Assembly: GCA_947165475.1 (NCBI GenBank)
Contig: CAMVAN010000006.1
Location: 1-42,254 of the forward strand
DNA: 42,254 bases
Direction: 5' to 3'
Source: an uncultured Caryophanales bacterium
GTDB taxonomy: Bacteria; Bacillota_I; Bacilli_A; RF39; UBA660
The position numbers and the translations under genes were made by a program. The notes beneath the pieces are model-generated. The model worked only from the letters and a program-made list of their open reading frames with translations, did no database searches and was not told where the DNA came from. This document shows positions 25,412 to 34,711 of this stretch, piece after piece (positions within the stretch are counted from its first letter, which is position 1; each line of letters begins with the position of its first letter).

Positions 25412-25452
25412 AGCATAACATTTCGCATAACTAGCATAACATTTCGCATAAC
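25412..25452 (+). repeat. Four GCATAAC iterons (two tandem 21-bp units)
   Basis: GCATAAC occurs at 25413, 25425, 25434 and 25446, alternately spaced 5 nt (ATTTC) and 2 nt (TA). The whole is a perfect tandem duplication of a 21-bp unit (25411-25431, 25432-25452). It ends 5 nt before the -35 box of the giant surface-protein gene, the place expected for an activator or repressor array. Confidence 0.85.
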
Positions 25453-25457
25453 TAGTG

Positions 25458-25486
25458 TTGTCTAATTTAAATGTTTTTGCTATAAT
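25458..25486 (+). promoter_or_regulatory. Promoter of the giant surface protein
   Basis: TTGTCT (25458-25463), 17-nt spacer, TATAAT (25481-25486), preceded by TGC, an extended -10. It follows the GCATAAC iterons directly. Confidence 0.8.
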
Positions 25487-25523
25487 TAAAATAATAGAGA
25501 GTAAATAATAAGGAGGAATAGTG

Positions 25524-25543
25524 ATGAATAATAATGAATAATA
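25524..25543 (+). repeat. 10-bp tandem duplication over the start codon
   Basis: ATGAATAATA occurs twice in direct succession. The first ATG (25524) is optimally placed, 7 nt after AGGAGG (25511-25516), but opens only MNNNE-stop. The second ATG (25534), in another frame, begins the 2053-aa protein. Loss or gain of one unit, or reinitiation, would change expression. Confidence 0.8.
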
Positions 25544-28500
25544 ATAAAAAAAGAAGAAAAAAAATAAGAAAAACAAGAATATTTATGTTGATTTTTTCAA
25601 TTATGTTATTTATTTCTATATTTTCTTGTATAAGAGTATTAGCAGAACCTGATGCTTTAAAATTAGAAGAGGCAATTATTACAGATAAATCTAATACAGT
25701 AACAGGAGATATAACAAATATAAGTGATGATAAAATAGAAGATAATATTACCTTTCATAGAATTAATGACGATATAACATATAGAATAGTTATTAAAAAC
25801 AATTTAGATAAAGAAATTACTATTTTATCAATTGAAGATGATAATAATAATGAATATATTACATTTGAATACGATAAGCATCAAAACGAAATATTAGGAT
25901 CAGGCGGTTCAATAGAATTCTTTGTAACAACTAGATACAATAATTCAGTTATGGATATGTCTAAGAGAAATCAAAATACTAGTACTAATTTTATAATAAA
26001 TTATAAAATTGCAGGGAAAAGCAATGGAAATTCTATTCTAGTTAACCCAAATACCAGTAGTAATTTTCCTTGGTTTATATTTACATTTATAGTTTCAAAT
26101 GTTGGAATTATAATTTGTATGATAGTAGAAAGAAATAATTCTAAGAATAATTCATCTAAAATGGCGGGGCTATTAATAATAGGATTAATGCTATCACCAA
26201 TAATTGTTAAAGCAGAAACATTATCATATAAGATTAAATTAACATCGTATTATGGTTTGTATGACAAGCAAGTAGTTACATATATTGTAAATGGTGAAGA
26301 AAAATCATTAATCAACCAATATGGTGAAACAATAAATGGTTTAGAAACCCCAGTTAAAGAAGGTTATACCTTTGATAAGTGGACTTATGAAGATGGATCT
26401 GATTTTGATCCAACAAAAGAATTAACTTCAGATATTAAGTTAATTGCTAAAATGAATAAAATAATTTATTCAATAACATATGATTTAAATGGTGGAATAC
26501 TATCATCTAGTAATCCTACAGAATATACTATAACAGATAATATTACCCTACAAGAACCAACAAAAGATTATTATTTATTTAAGGGATGGACAGGAACAGA
26601 TTTACAAGAACCAACTAAAAATGTTGTGATTAATAATATAATTGGTGATAGGAATTATATTGCTAATTATAGCCCTATTAACTATACTATTTCTTATTCA
26701 GGATTAACAAATGAAGAAAAAAACGCATTGAATAATCCCACTTCGTATAATATAGAATCTAACGAAGTAACATTAAGTAATCCACAAAATAGAAAAGATA
26801 ATGATGGTGATATAGTAGAAACATTTGTAGGTTGGAAAGAGGGTACAACAACATCTACAACCATAACAATACCTAATATGAATTCTATAGGAAATAAAAC
26901 TTATGAGGCAATTTGGGCTGAAGCCTCTCCAAAAAGATATACAATTACATATGAATTAAATGGAGGAACTACAGCAACAGATAACCCTGTAGAATTTACA
27001 AAGAAAACAGAAACATTTGAATTAGAAAATCCAACTAAAACTGGATATGATTTTAGAGGATGGTCTGGAACAGACTTAATTGGTGATGAAAATAAGAAAG
27101 TAATCATAAGCCAAGGAACTAAAAAGAATTTGTTCTTTGAAGCTCATTATAATCCAATAAGTTATCAAATAAAGTTTGAGAAAAACTCAAATAATGTTAC
27201 TGGAGAAATGGCAAATCAAGTTTTTGAATATGATGAAGAAAATAATTTAAATGATGTTTTATATAAAAAAGAAGGATATACATTTGAAGGATGGAATACC
27301 GAAGCAGATAAAACAGGAACTCATTATAACAATCAAGCTTTAATTAAAAACTTAACATCTACTAAAGATACAATAATTTCACTATATGCAGAATGGTCAC
27401 CTAATTCATATACAATAAAATTAGATGCTAACGCTCCAGAAGGAAGTATTGTAGAAGGAACAATGAATGATGTTTCAATGATCTTTGATGAACCAAAATC
27501 ACTACCACTAAATATGTATAGTGTAGAAGGATATACATTTGATGGATGGAATACAAAAGCAGATGGGTCAGGCATAAAGTTTGATAATGGAGATAGTGTA
27601 AATAATATAGCAACATCCGGAAATATTATACTATACGGAACATGGAAACCAAATTCTTATATAATTCAATTTAATAAAAATGGCGGAGAAGGCTCAATGT
27701 CCGATTTAGAAATGACATATGGAGAATCTAAATCACTAACTAAATCACTATTTACAAAAGAAGGATATACATTTGACGGATGGAATACAAAAATAGATCA
27801 AACAGGAACACATTTCTCTGATGAAGATTTAGTTAAAAATATAACATCTGAAAATCATGGAATCGTTGTATTATATTCAGAATGGAAAGCAAATACTTAT
27901 ATAATTAGACTAAATTCAAATGCACCAACTGATAGCACTTCACAAGGAAGTATGGAAGACATATTAATGACCTATGACATTCCTAAAGATTTAACAGAAA
28001 ATAAATTTAGTGCTGCGGGATATATATTTGATAGTTGGAATACCAAAGCAGATGGTTCAGGAACTAAAATTAATGATAAAGCTATAATTAATAATCTAGG
28101 AACAACAGGAATAGTAGAACTATATGCACAATGGATTCCAGGTAATAATACCCCATATACTATTATTCATAAGAAAATGAATGTAGATGGCGTAACATAT
28201 ACAGAAGCAGATAGAGATGAGTTAACTGGAAAAACACATTCAGAAGTCACTCCTAACGTAAAAGAGTATTATGGTTTTACAGCTCCAACCACACAAAAAA
28301 TTAGTATAGCAGCAGATGGAAGTACAGTTCTTGAATATTTGTATACAAGAAATAAATATACTTTAACAATAAATGACGCAGAATATGTTGAAGATGATAA
28401 ATCTGGTGAATACTATTATGAAGAACAAGTATCACTAACAGCAAAAGAAAGAGAAAATTACAAGTTTACTGGATGGTCTAATGGTGAAGCAAATAAAACG

Positions 28501-31500
28501 ATTATAATAACAATTCCAGGCAATATTACAATAAAGCCTACATATGAATACAATGCATATGTTATAACATTAAATCCAAATGGAGGAGGAGTAACACCAA
28601 GTGAAATAACTGTAACTAAAGGAGAAAGTATTGGAGCGTTACCTATACCAGTTAAACAATTTAATGATTTTGCAGGATGGTATACAAGTTTAGAATTTAC
28701 AACAAAAGTTACAGAAGATTTAGTTCCACAAGGCAATGTAACATATTTTGCTAAATGGGAACCATTTGAAACATCTAGCTTGCTATGTAGAAAGGCTACT
28801 TCATTACACACTGCTGTTTGTCCTACTAATGCTGCATGTAATAAAGCAGGATATTCAGAAACAGGTTCTAGAGGAACAAATATAGTAACATTTGGTATAA
28901 TCCCTCATGCTGAATTAGAAGCAGGAAATGCATATGATTGTGATGTAAATAGTGATGGAATATATGATGATGAAACAGAAAGATTCTATTATCTAACAAC
29001 AAAAGGGAACAATGCTGTATTAATATCTCATACTAATTATGAAGGTGAAGAAGGACAAATGATAATAAATAATTATATTTATTCTGAAGCCATTACAAAA
29101 TTACCTCAAAAAATAGAAAATGAGTGGAAAAATGTAAGAATAACATTTAGTAATCCAGTAGATACTAGTGATACAAGTATTTATGCAGCTAGATTCCCAA
29201 CATACGATGAAATTAAACAGGCTACTGGAAAAAGTTCATTAACAGCAGTAGGTTCACTAGATGATTATCCATATTTGATGGAAAATACTATGTTTGTTGG
29301 TGTTGGAAGATCAGGTATTTGGCTAGAATCTGATATATCTTCAGAAACATATTATAGAATACATACAGGTACAACTAATAGAAGAGTACCAGAGGATTCT
29401 ACAACAAAAAATGCAGCAAGACCTGTTATAGAAGTACCATTAGAATTAATGGATCTTACTGATGACGAAACAAATACATATACTATATCTTTTGAATCAA
29501 ATGATGGGCCTAGTGTCGAGCCAATTATAATGGAAAAAAATACGCCATTAGGTCCACTACCTTCAATAGCAAGAAATGGATATGAATTTGATGGTTGGTA
29601 TTATGAAACTAATTTTACTACTAAAGCAAAAGAAACTGATTTAGTTACTAAAGAAATAACTTTATATGCTAAATGGAATATAATTTCTGAAGCATTGATA
29701 AATGATACATATTATACAACTCTATCTGATGCAATTAATGCTGTACAAGCAAATGAAGAAGAAACTGTAGTTAAACTTCTTAAAGATACATCTTCAGCCC
29801 TTGTTATAGATAAAAAAAAGAATATCATCTTAGATCTTCAAGGACATACTTTAACAAATTCATCAACTGATTGTGTAATTAGTAACAAAGGATATATTGA
29901 AGTAAAAAATGGTGTTATTAATACTGATTCAGAAAGCACTAGTGCAATTGATAATAATGATGGAGCAGTAATTAAAATAAAAGATTTAACAATAAATGCA
30001 ACAGGCGAAAAGCAAGCTTTATATAACAATAATGGAAATGCAGAAATATCAGGTGATTGTCATTTTAGTAGTACTTCAACAAATAGGGCTACAGTTCATA
30101 ATTTAAGCAATGGAATTATGACAATCAAAAGCGGTGAAATAATATCTACAGGATATCATGGAGTATTTAATGAATCAGGCATACTTACAATAGGAGAAGC
30201 AGAAGGAGTGATTGATACATCTAAACCAGTTCTTCAAGGCATTAAATCAGGTTTATCTATTGCTGATAATCAAAAATTTAATTTCTATGATGGTATTATA
30301 AAAGGAATAGAAAGTGCTATTGATGTACCTTCTAGTCTAGAAGGAAAAGAAGAAGAATCAGAAATAAAAAATGATATAGAAGAAATTGATGGTCAAACAT
30401 ATAAAACAGCAATCATGTATATGAATACTTCAAAATATAAAATTACATTTGAAGCTAATGGAGGAACAGTATCACCAAACTATAAGATAATTGAGAAAGG
30501 TGATGCAATAGGTAATTTGCCAATACCTTCTAAGGGAGTATATACATTTGATGGTTGGTATACAGAATCATCAGGTGGAGAAGAAATAAGTAGCGATTAT
30601 ATACCAAATAAAAGTATGACAATTTATGCTAGGTATCATTACTCTGGAACAGATGAAATAATTGAATTTAATATGACAAGTGATGCAATGAACAATTATT
30701 ACAGCAATATAAATACATGGATAAGTGATACGACAACATTCCAATCAAATATGGACACAAATTTTAATAATTACAATTGTTCAGAATGTACTGGTCCTAA
30801 TTACCAAGCATGTCCAACACCTGCAGGAAATAAAACTCTATGTGAACAATCAAAAGGATATTCAATTGGTACAAATAATATTAATGTATATGAATTTAAC
30901 GAAACTAGTAATAAAAAAGAGTCTCTCGCAACATATACAACAATAAAAAATGAAGCAATCTATAATATGATTCCAGGTAAAATATATTATTGGGAAGATA
31001 AGGATGATTCTAATGTTCATGGATATGTTAAAGCAATTGGTAAAAGAAGAACAATTGAATCCAATGTTCGTAATGTACGAGATTTAGGTGGATTAGAAGC
31101 AGACATTGATAATGATGGAATTATTGATGGAACAATTAAATATGGTAGAATATTTAGAGGTGCAAAATTATCTAGTAATACAAGTGATGTAAGTGAATTA
31201 CAAAAATTAGGTATTACAGAAGAAGTAGATTTAAGAGGTTCATCTGGAGATGCAAAGTTTAGTGATTATAAAGGACGAGCAATAACTAATTACCTAATAT
31301 ACCCAGATACATATAATGCAAACTATAAAGTATTTAGACAAGCATTAATTGATACTATGCAAGATATTATAAATGGAAAAAATATTTATCTTCACTGTGC
31401 AATTGGTACAGATAGAACTGGAACAATATCTTATTTCATCGAAGGTTTATTAGGAGTAAGTGAAGAGGATAGAGTGGAAGATTATGAAATTTCATATTTT

Positions 31501-31695
31501 ACCGGTTTATTAAACCGTCATCGTTTTCATGATAATCTAAAATCATCTTCTATTAACCCAAGATTTACAACAATGCATAATACGTATAGAACTAATCAAT
31601 CAATTTATGACTATTTTATGATAGAAAGTACAGATACTACAGCAGATGAAAAGTTAATTCAAGACTTTAGAGAAGCAATGATTGATTTTAATTAA
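25534..31695 (+). CDS. Giant repeat surface protein with C-terminal tyrosine phosphatase
   Basis: A 2053-aa protein. A basic signal sequence (KKRRKKIRKTRIFMLIFSIMLFISIFSCIRVLA) is followed by a beta-rich domain and two more hydrophobic helices (FPWFIFTFIVSNVGIIICMIV about 180-200; MAGLLIIGLMLSPIIVKA about 210-227). About a dozen InlB B-repeat/Flg_new modules follow (GYTFDGWNTKADGSG ... LYAEW type, about 245-1080 and again near 1310 and 1640). Between them are a Cys-containing domain (about 1085-1305) and a beta-helix-like stretch (about 1390-1620, DLQGHTLTNS, GYIEVKNGVINT). The end (about 1845-2053) is a tyrosine phosphatase: NVRNVRDLGG, KYGRIFRGAKLS, EEVDLRG and the P-loop HCAIGTDRTG with Cys1955. 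No LPXTG sorting signal is present, so anchoring is probably through the N-terminal helices. Confidence 0.87.
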   Translation: MNNNKKRRKKIRKTRIFMLIFSIMLFISIFSCIRVLAEPDALKLEEAIITDKSNTVTGDITNISDDKIEDNITFHRINDDITYRIVIKNNLDKEITILSIEDDNNNEYITFEYDKHQNEILGSGGSIEFFVTTRYNNSVMDMSKRNQNTSTNFIINYKIAGKSNGNSILVNPNTSSNFPWFIFTFIVSNVGIIICMIVERNNSKNNSSKMAGLLIIGLMLSPIIVKAETLSYKIKLTSYYGLYDKQVVTYIVNGEEKSLINQYGETINGLETPVKEGYTFDKWTYEDGSDFDPTKELTSDIKLIAKMNKIIYSITYDLNGGILSSSNPTEYTITDNITLQEPTKDYYLFKGWTGTDLQEPTKNVVINNIIGDRNYIANYSPINYTISYSGLTNEEKNALNNPTSYNIESNEVTLSNPQNRKDNDGDIVETFVGWKEGTTTSTTITIPNMNSIGNKTYEAIWAEASPKRYTITYELNGGTTATDNPVEFTKKTETFELENPTKTGYDFRGWSGTDLIGDENKKVIISQGTKKNLFFEAHYNPISYQIKFEKNSNNVTGEMANQVFEYDEENNLNDVLYKKEGYTFEGWNTEADKTGTHYNNQALIKNLTSTKDTIISLYAEWSPNSYTIKLDANAPEGSIVEGTMNDVSMIFDEPKSLPLNMYSVEGYTFDGWNTKADGSGIKFDNGDSVNNIATSGNIILYGTWKPNSYIIQFNKNGGEGSMSDLEMTYGESKSLTKSLFTKEGYTFDGWNTKIDQTGTHFSDEDLVKNITSENHGIVVLYSEWKANTYIIRLNSNAPTDSTSQGSMEDILMTYDIPKDLTENKFSAAGYIFDSWNTKADGSGTKINDKAIINNLGTTGIVELYAQWIPGNNTPYTIIHKKMNVDGVTYTEADRDELTGKTHSEVTPNVKEYYGFTAPTTQKISIAADGSTVLEYLYTRNKYTLTINDAEYVEDDKSGEYYYEEQVSLTAKERENYKFTGWSNGEANKTIIITIPGNITIKPTYEYNAYVITLNPNGGGVTPSEITVTKGESIGALPIPVKQFNDFAGWYTSLEFTTKVTEDLVPQGNVTYFAKWEPFETSSLLCRKATSLHTAVCPTNAACNKAGYSETGSRGTNIVTFGIIPHAELEAGNAYDCDVNSDGIYDDETERFYYLTTKGNNAVLISHTNYEGEEGQMIINNYIYSEAITKLPQKIENEWKNVRITFSNPVDTSDTSIYAARFPTYDEIKQATGKSSLTAVGSLDDYPYLMENTMFVGVGRSGIWLESDISSETYYRIHTGTTNRRVPEDSTTKNAARPVIEVPLELMDLTDDETNTYTISFESNDGPSVEPIIMEKNTPLGPLPSIARNGYEFDGWYYETNFTTKAKETDLVTKEITLYAKWNIISEALINDTYYTTLSDAINAVQANEEETVVKLLKDTSSALVIDKKKNIILDLQGHTLTNSSTDCVISNKGYIEVKNGVINTDSESTSAIDNNDGAVIKIKDLTINATGEKQALYNNNGNAEISGDCHFSSTSTNRATVHNLSNGIMTIKSGEIISTGYHGVFNESGILTIGEAEGVIDTSKPVLQGIKSGLSIADNQKFNFYDGIIKGIESAIDVPSSLEGKEEESEIKNDIEEIDGQTYKTAIMYMNTSKYKITFEANGGTVSPNYKIIEKGDAIGNLPIPSKGVYTFDGWYTESSGGEEISSDYIPNKSMTIYARYHYSGTDEIIEFNMTSDAMNNYYSNINTWISDTTTFQSNMDTNFNNYNCSECTGPNYQACPTPAGNKTLCEQSKGYSIGTNNINVYEFNETSNKKESLATYTTIKNEAIYNMIPGKIYYWEDKDDSNVHGYVKAIGKRRTIESNVRNVRDLGGLEADIDNDGIIDGTIKYGRIFRGAKLSSNTSDVSELQKLGITEEVDLRGSSGDAKFSDYKGRAITNYLIYPDTYNANYKVFRQALIDTMQDIINGKNIYLHCAIGTDRTGTISYFIEGLLGVSEEDRVEDYEISYFTGLLNRHRFHDNLKSSSINPRFTTMHNTYRTNQSIYDYFMIESTDTTADEKLIQDFREAMIDFN

Positions 31696-32188
31696 TATGT
31701 TAAATACTTTAGGGGGTGTAAATACGAAAAAGAAAATAATAATAGTTTCTACATTATTATTAGTAATTAGTTTAAGTGTATTCATTTTAGGAAACAAAAG
31801 TAAAAAAACAACATGTCAGTATGACAGTAGTCAAAAAGATTATCAAATAAGCACAAAATATAATATCTATTCAAAAAAAAACATAGTAGTTAAAGTGGTT
31901 TCCAAAAGTATTATTAAATCATCAGATGAAAAAAAACTAAAACAAATGAAGAAAGAATATGAAAAACAATATAAAACATTATACAAAAAATATTCTGGTT
32001 ATAAATATAATTTAAAAATAACAAAAAATAAATTATATATTAAACTAACAATATTATATAACAAGATTGATATGAAAAAGTTTATATATGATAATGGAGC
32101 AATGAAATCTTATCTTGATGAAAATAAAAATTATCCATTAACTAAAGCAATTGATTATTACACTTCAATTGGCGTAAGTTGTAAGTAA
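31682..32188 (+). CDS. Membrane-anchored hypothetical protein
   Basis: The open frame starts inside the end of the giant gene, but the best ribosome site (AGGGGGTG, 31711-31718) points to codon ACG at 31724, which gives TKKKIIIVSTLLLVISLSVFILGNKSKK, a signal anchor directly after a basic start. ATG 31682 or 31697 would place a poorly suited leader before this anchor. After the anchor comes a Lys/Tyr-rich extracytoplasmic domain of about 125 residues with one internal coiled coil (DEKKLKQMKKEYEKQYKTLYKKY) and beta strands. I see no lipobox. It is probably co-transcribed with the giant protein. Family not recognised. Confidence 0.6.
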   Translation: MILINMLNTLGGVNTKKKIIIVSTLLLVISLSVFILGNKSKKTTCQYDSSQKDYQISTKYNIYSKKNIVVKVVSKSIIKSSDEKKLKQMKKEYEKQYKTLYKKYSGYKYNLKITKNKLYIKLTILYNKIDMKKFIYDNGAMKSYLDENKNYPLTKAIDYYTSIGVSCK

Positions 32189-32231
32189 GAATAATTATAA
32201 AAGGAAAGCGTAAAATAAGTGATAATTTTAT

Positions 32232-32265
32232 AACAGTTGATGCGTTATGCATTGACTGTTTTTTT
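32232..32265 (+). terminator. Terminator of the giant-protein transcript
   Basis: AACAGT-TG-ATGC and GCAT-TG-ACTGTT pair around GTTAT with one internal mismatch pair, then seven T's. Confidence 0.85.
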
Positions 32266-32344
32266 GTTTATAAGGAAAGTGCATTTTAATCTAGAAAAAT
32301 AAAAATGTAATAGTTTTGATACTATTACACTACAAATAAACCTA

Positions 32345-32581
32345 CTAATCCTTAGAGGTTCTTATTGGAAATGATGGACCACCACAATATGGACATTCCA
32401 TCTCAAAAGATTTTTTAGCTTTAATAAATTTTAAGAATCCAAGATGTTCATTGATTATAAAACTTGGAACAGGATCTAGTTTGTGACACTTTTTACATTC
32501 ATATACATATATTACCTCGTCTTTCCCGAAGTAAGAAATTCCACTATTTAATACTTTCTGTATTTGTTTTTCACTTGCCAT
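32345..32581 (-). CDS. Zinc-ribbon protein downstream of the IS91-type transposase
   Basis: A 78-residue protein starting at ATG 32581 behind a strong taggagg that overlaps the stop of the transposase gene. Two CxxC pairs (CKKCHKLDP near residue 29 and CPYCGGPSFP near 63) form a zinc ribbon; the N-terminus is helical (SEKQIQKVLNSGISYFGK). It is translationally linked to the transposase fragment and so is probably an accessory gene of the same element. Function unknown. Confidence 0.65.
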   Translation of the reverse strand: MASEKQIQKVLNSGISYFGKDEVIYVYECKKCHKLDPVPSFIINEHLGFLKFIKAKKSFEMECPYCGGPSFPIRTSKD

Positions 32582-32592
32582 GATATTGCCTC

Positions 32593-33276
32593 CTATGGGG
32601 ATGTACTTTTATTATACTCCATAAAAGTGTTACAAACATCACAAACTAAAGGATTTACTGAAAAAGATAAAGTAATCATTGTTTTCCATGTGTTTAGTGA
32701 TTTTATAACTTTAGCTTTTTCTTCAGATAGAAACTTAGCTACATCAATAGTAATTTTGGTGGAATTATGGTAAGCTCCATAAAATCTAATTTGTTTGAAG
32801 TTTTTATCTGGAATATTGATAATTAATCTAGAAATAAATTCAAACGCATGAACTTTTTCAATAATAACTAAATTATCTTTATGTCTTTGATACCAAAAAG
32901 TAACATAAGTACCATCGTAGTCTATTATTCTAGATTCTGCCATAACAGGACGAGCAACGTATCTACAAACATATTTGATAAGTTCAGTATAAGATTTAAA
33001 TTTAGAGGGTGGAGCAAAAACATAGAAACCTTCTTTATGATTTAAATATATTTCATTTTTAAGTTTTCTAAAATCATTTTTACCAATATCATTTTCTAGC
33101 ATATCAAGAAGAACTTTCATAAAACGTTTTCTAAAAGAAGGGTAGGAAAAGAAATCAATTTTAATAAAGTCTTTATTTTTATTAGATATTCCACCAATCT
33201 TTAAAGATTTGTTTAATAGAGAAGACAACTTTTCTACTATTAACTTTATCTTTAAAAATACAAAAATCTTTATCAT
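32593..33276 (-). pseudogene. IS91-family (Y2) transposase, 5'-truncated
   Basis: The 227-residue reading matches the C-terminal part of IS91/ISCR-like transposases: FFSYPSFRKRFMKVLLDMLENDIGK, then YVCRYVARPVMAESRIIDYDGTYVTFWYQRHKD, then VHAFEFISRLIINIPDKNFKQIRFYGAYHNS and a C-terminal zinc CxxC (LVCDVCNTFMEY). The N-terminal zinc-binding domain and the HUH catalytic region of a full protein (about 350-400 aa) are missing; the first 30 residues look like non-homologous sequence read through. IS91-type elements move by rolling-circle transposition. This copy should be inactive. Confidence 0.75.
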
Positions 33277-33319
33277 TTTCAGTACATATAATCATAAATT
33301 AATTATAAACCAAAAGAAA

Positions 33320-33376
33320 ACAACCTCCAAGAGGTTGGCGAATGAAATTTATTTCATTCCTTTTTTATTTTTTTTA
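33320..33376. terminator. Paired hairpins and T tract beside the transposase remnant
   Basis: CAACCTC/GAGGTTG (33320-33336, loop CAA) is followed by GAATGAAA/TTTCATTC (33339-33358) and a T-rich tract to 33376. It would end transcription on the + strand, where no intact gene lies upstream; it may be the end of a lost gene or an element terminus. Confidence 0.55.
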
Positions 33377-33392
33377 AAAATAATATACGTGT

Positions 33393-33398
33393 TATAAT
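33393..33398 (+). promoter_or_regulatory. Possible -10 box of the acyltransferase gene
   Basis: TATAAT lies 37 nt before ATG 33435, which has a weak aaggg ribosome site. No convincing -35 is seen in the preceding T-rich tract. Confidence 0.4.
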
Positions 33399-33434
33399 TA
33401 TTTTGCAAATAATAAAAACGTTAAGGGTGTTAAA

Positions 33435-34370
33435 ATGGGACAATTTAAAGAATTGAATACTAGACAAATTAGTCAATTGAATGATTCAGATAAACTCGAA
33501 TATCAGTTAGAGGCATTAGAATATTATGGTAATTTAAAAAATCAATTAGATGGCTTTGAAAGGAAAGAAGTAATTCATTCCCTTTTACTTAAAATGATAA
33601 AATTATATCCAATTCGAATTCATATATTAAATGAAATCAATTGGCCATCAGACGGAAAAAACTGCATTTTTTCTGCAAATCATTCAAATGCAAATGATTT
33701 TATAACTCTAGGACAAGTAATAAAAAAACATTTCTTTATTATGGCAGATTTTACTATGATTAATGATCCACTTGTAGATACCTTAAACAGATTGAATGGT
33801 TGTATATATATTGATAGGATGTCAAGAATTAGTGGTAAAAATGCAATTGAACAAGCAATTGATGGAGTAAATCAAGGATACAATATGGCAATCTTTCCAG
33901 AAAGTACCTGGAATTTATTTAAAGATAAATTAATGCTTCCTAGAAAATGGGGTGATGTTATTGTTGCCCAAGAAACTAAAAGACCAATAATTCCAATTGG
34001 AATTGTTTATAATTGTAATAATTGTTTTGTTAAGTTTGGAGAACCTTTTTATGTTGATCAAAATGTTGATAAAAAAAGTGCTTCAGAAGAACTTGGAAAG
34101 AGAATGGAACAATTAAGAAAGGATATTATAGATAGTCCTAAATATAGATTGTTATATAAGGATATTCCATATGAAGAGTGGTTAATTAATACAATTAAGA
34201 GTTATAAAAAATTTGATGTTGAATATGAGATGTCAATGATTAGAAAAACGGAAGATATTAATCAAGAAGAATTAAATAAAATTTTAGAATTTGGAGAGAG
34301 AATTCATCCTATTGATAAAATTGAAAAAAATCTAGAGAACGCAAAAGTTAATTATAGAATAAAGAGGTGA
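33435..34370 (+). CDS. PlsC-like 1-acylglycerol-3-phosphate acyltransferase family protein
   Basis: A 311-aa protein with the glycerolipid acyltransferase motifs. Block I is NHSNANDF with H83 and D88 (Hx4D). Block II is near GCIYIDRMSR, block III is AIFPESTWN (usual FPEGTRS), and block IV is RPIIPIGI. The substrate of this variant is unclear: PEST for PEGT and the long polar C-terminal tail (after about 230) differ from housekeeping PlsC, and no membrane helix is evident. It could acylate lysophospholipid or a glycolipid. The stop overlaps the ribosome site of a truncated membrane sensor (GAGGTGA), so the two are coupled. Confidence 0.78.
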   Translation: MGQFKELNTRQISQLNDSDKLEYQLEALEYYGNLKNQLDGFERKEVIHSLLLKMIKLYPIRIHILNEINWPSDGKNCIFSANHSNANDFITLGQVIKKHFFIMADFTMINDPLVDTLNRLNGCIYIDRMSRISGKNAIEQAIDGVNQGYNMAIFPESTWNLFKDKLMLPRKWGDVIVAQETKRPIIPIGIVYNCNNCFVKFGEPFYVDQNVDKKSASEELGKRMEQLRKDIIDSPKYRLLYKDIPYEEWLINTIKSYKKFDVEYEMSMIRKTEDINQEELNKILEFGERIHPIDKIEKNLENAKVNYRIKR

Positions 34371-34375
34371 AAGAA

Positions 34376-34711
34376 ATGTATCATTTACATTTTACAATTT
34401 GTGCATTATTTATAACTGTCTTTTTATTAATTGTCTTTGTAACAAAGAAAAAACTTAAAACAAGAGATAATTCAATATTTTTCCCAATGATTGTATTAAG
34501 TTTGTTTGATTGTATACTTATGATTATGATTGTCTGTATGGGATATGGTTTATTTGGATCAGAACTAATAGCTAAGATATGCAATAAGTTAGACTTTTCA
34601 GCTTATATTTTTTGGGCATCATTACTTTTTGAATATAATTATAATGCTATACAAAACAATAAAAATACTTTTAAAATAGTTTCAACAGAGAAGACATATA
34701 ACAAGATATGA
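34376..34711 (+). pseudogene. Truncated membrane sensor (histidine-kinase-like N-terminus)
   Basis: Start ATG 34376 behind GAGGTGA is preferred to GTG 34367. The reading YHLHFTICALFITVFLLIVFVTKKKLKTRDNSIFFPMIVLSLFDCILMIMIVCMGYG has two membrane helices and a third begins at LDFSAYIFWASLLFEY. It resembles the input domain of multi-helix sensor kinases, but nothing of a kinase follows: after about residue 105 the frame runs into a different gene fragment (HTH remnant) and stops at 34711. Probably a deletion junction. The sensor assignment is by form only. Confidence 0.5.

Noticed and set aside
25412..25452. CRISPR repeat fragment
   Set aside because: Only two 21-bp units in direct contact without spacers, and no cas genes; the promoter-proximal position fits an operator.
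27333..28811. Antisense frames within the giant surface protein
   Set aside because: They mirror the repeat units and have composition expected from the opposite strand of Gly/Asn-rich repeats.
25534..31695. Sortase-anchored (LPXTG) protein
   Set aside because: No LPXTG motif with hydrophobic tail at the C-terminus; the protein ends in the phosphatase domain.
34376..34711. Complete small membrane protein
   Set aside because: The third helix is followed by sequence that belongs, in the neighbouring frame, to an HTH protein, which points to a deletion junction.
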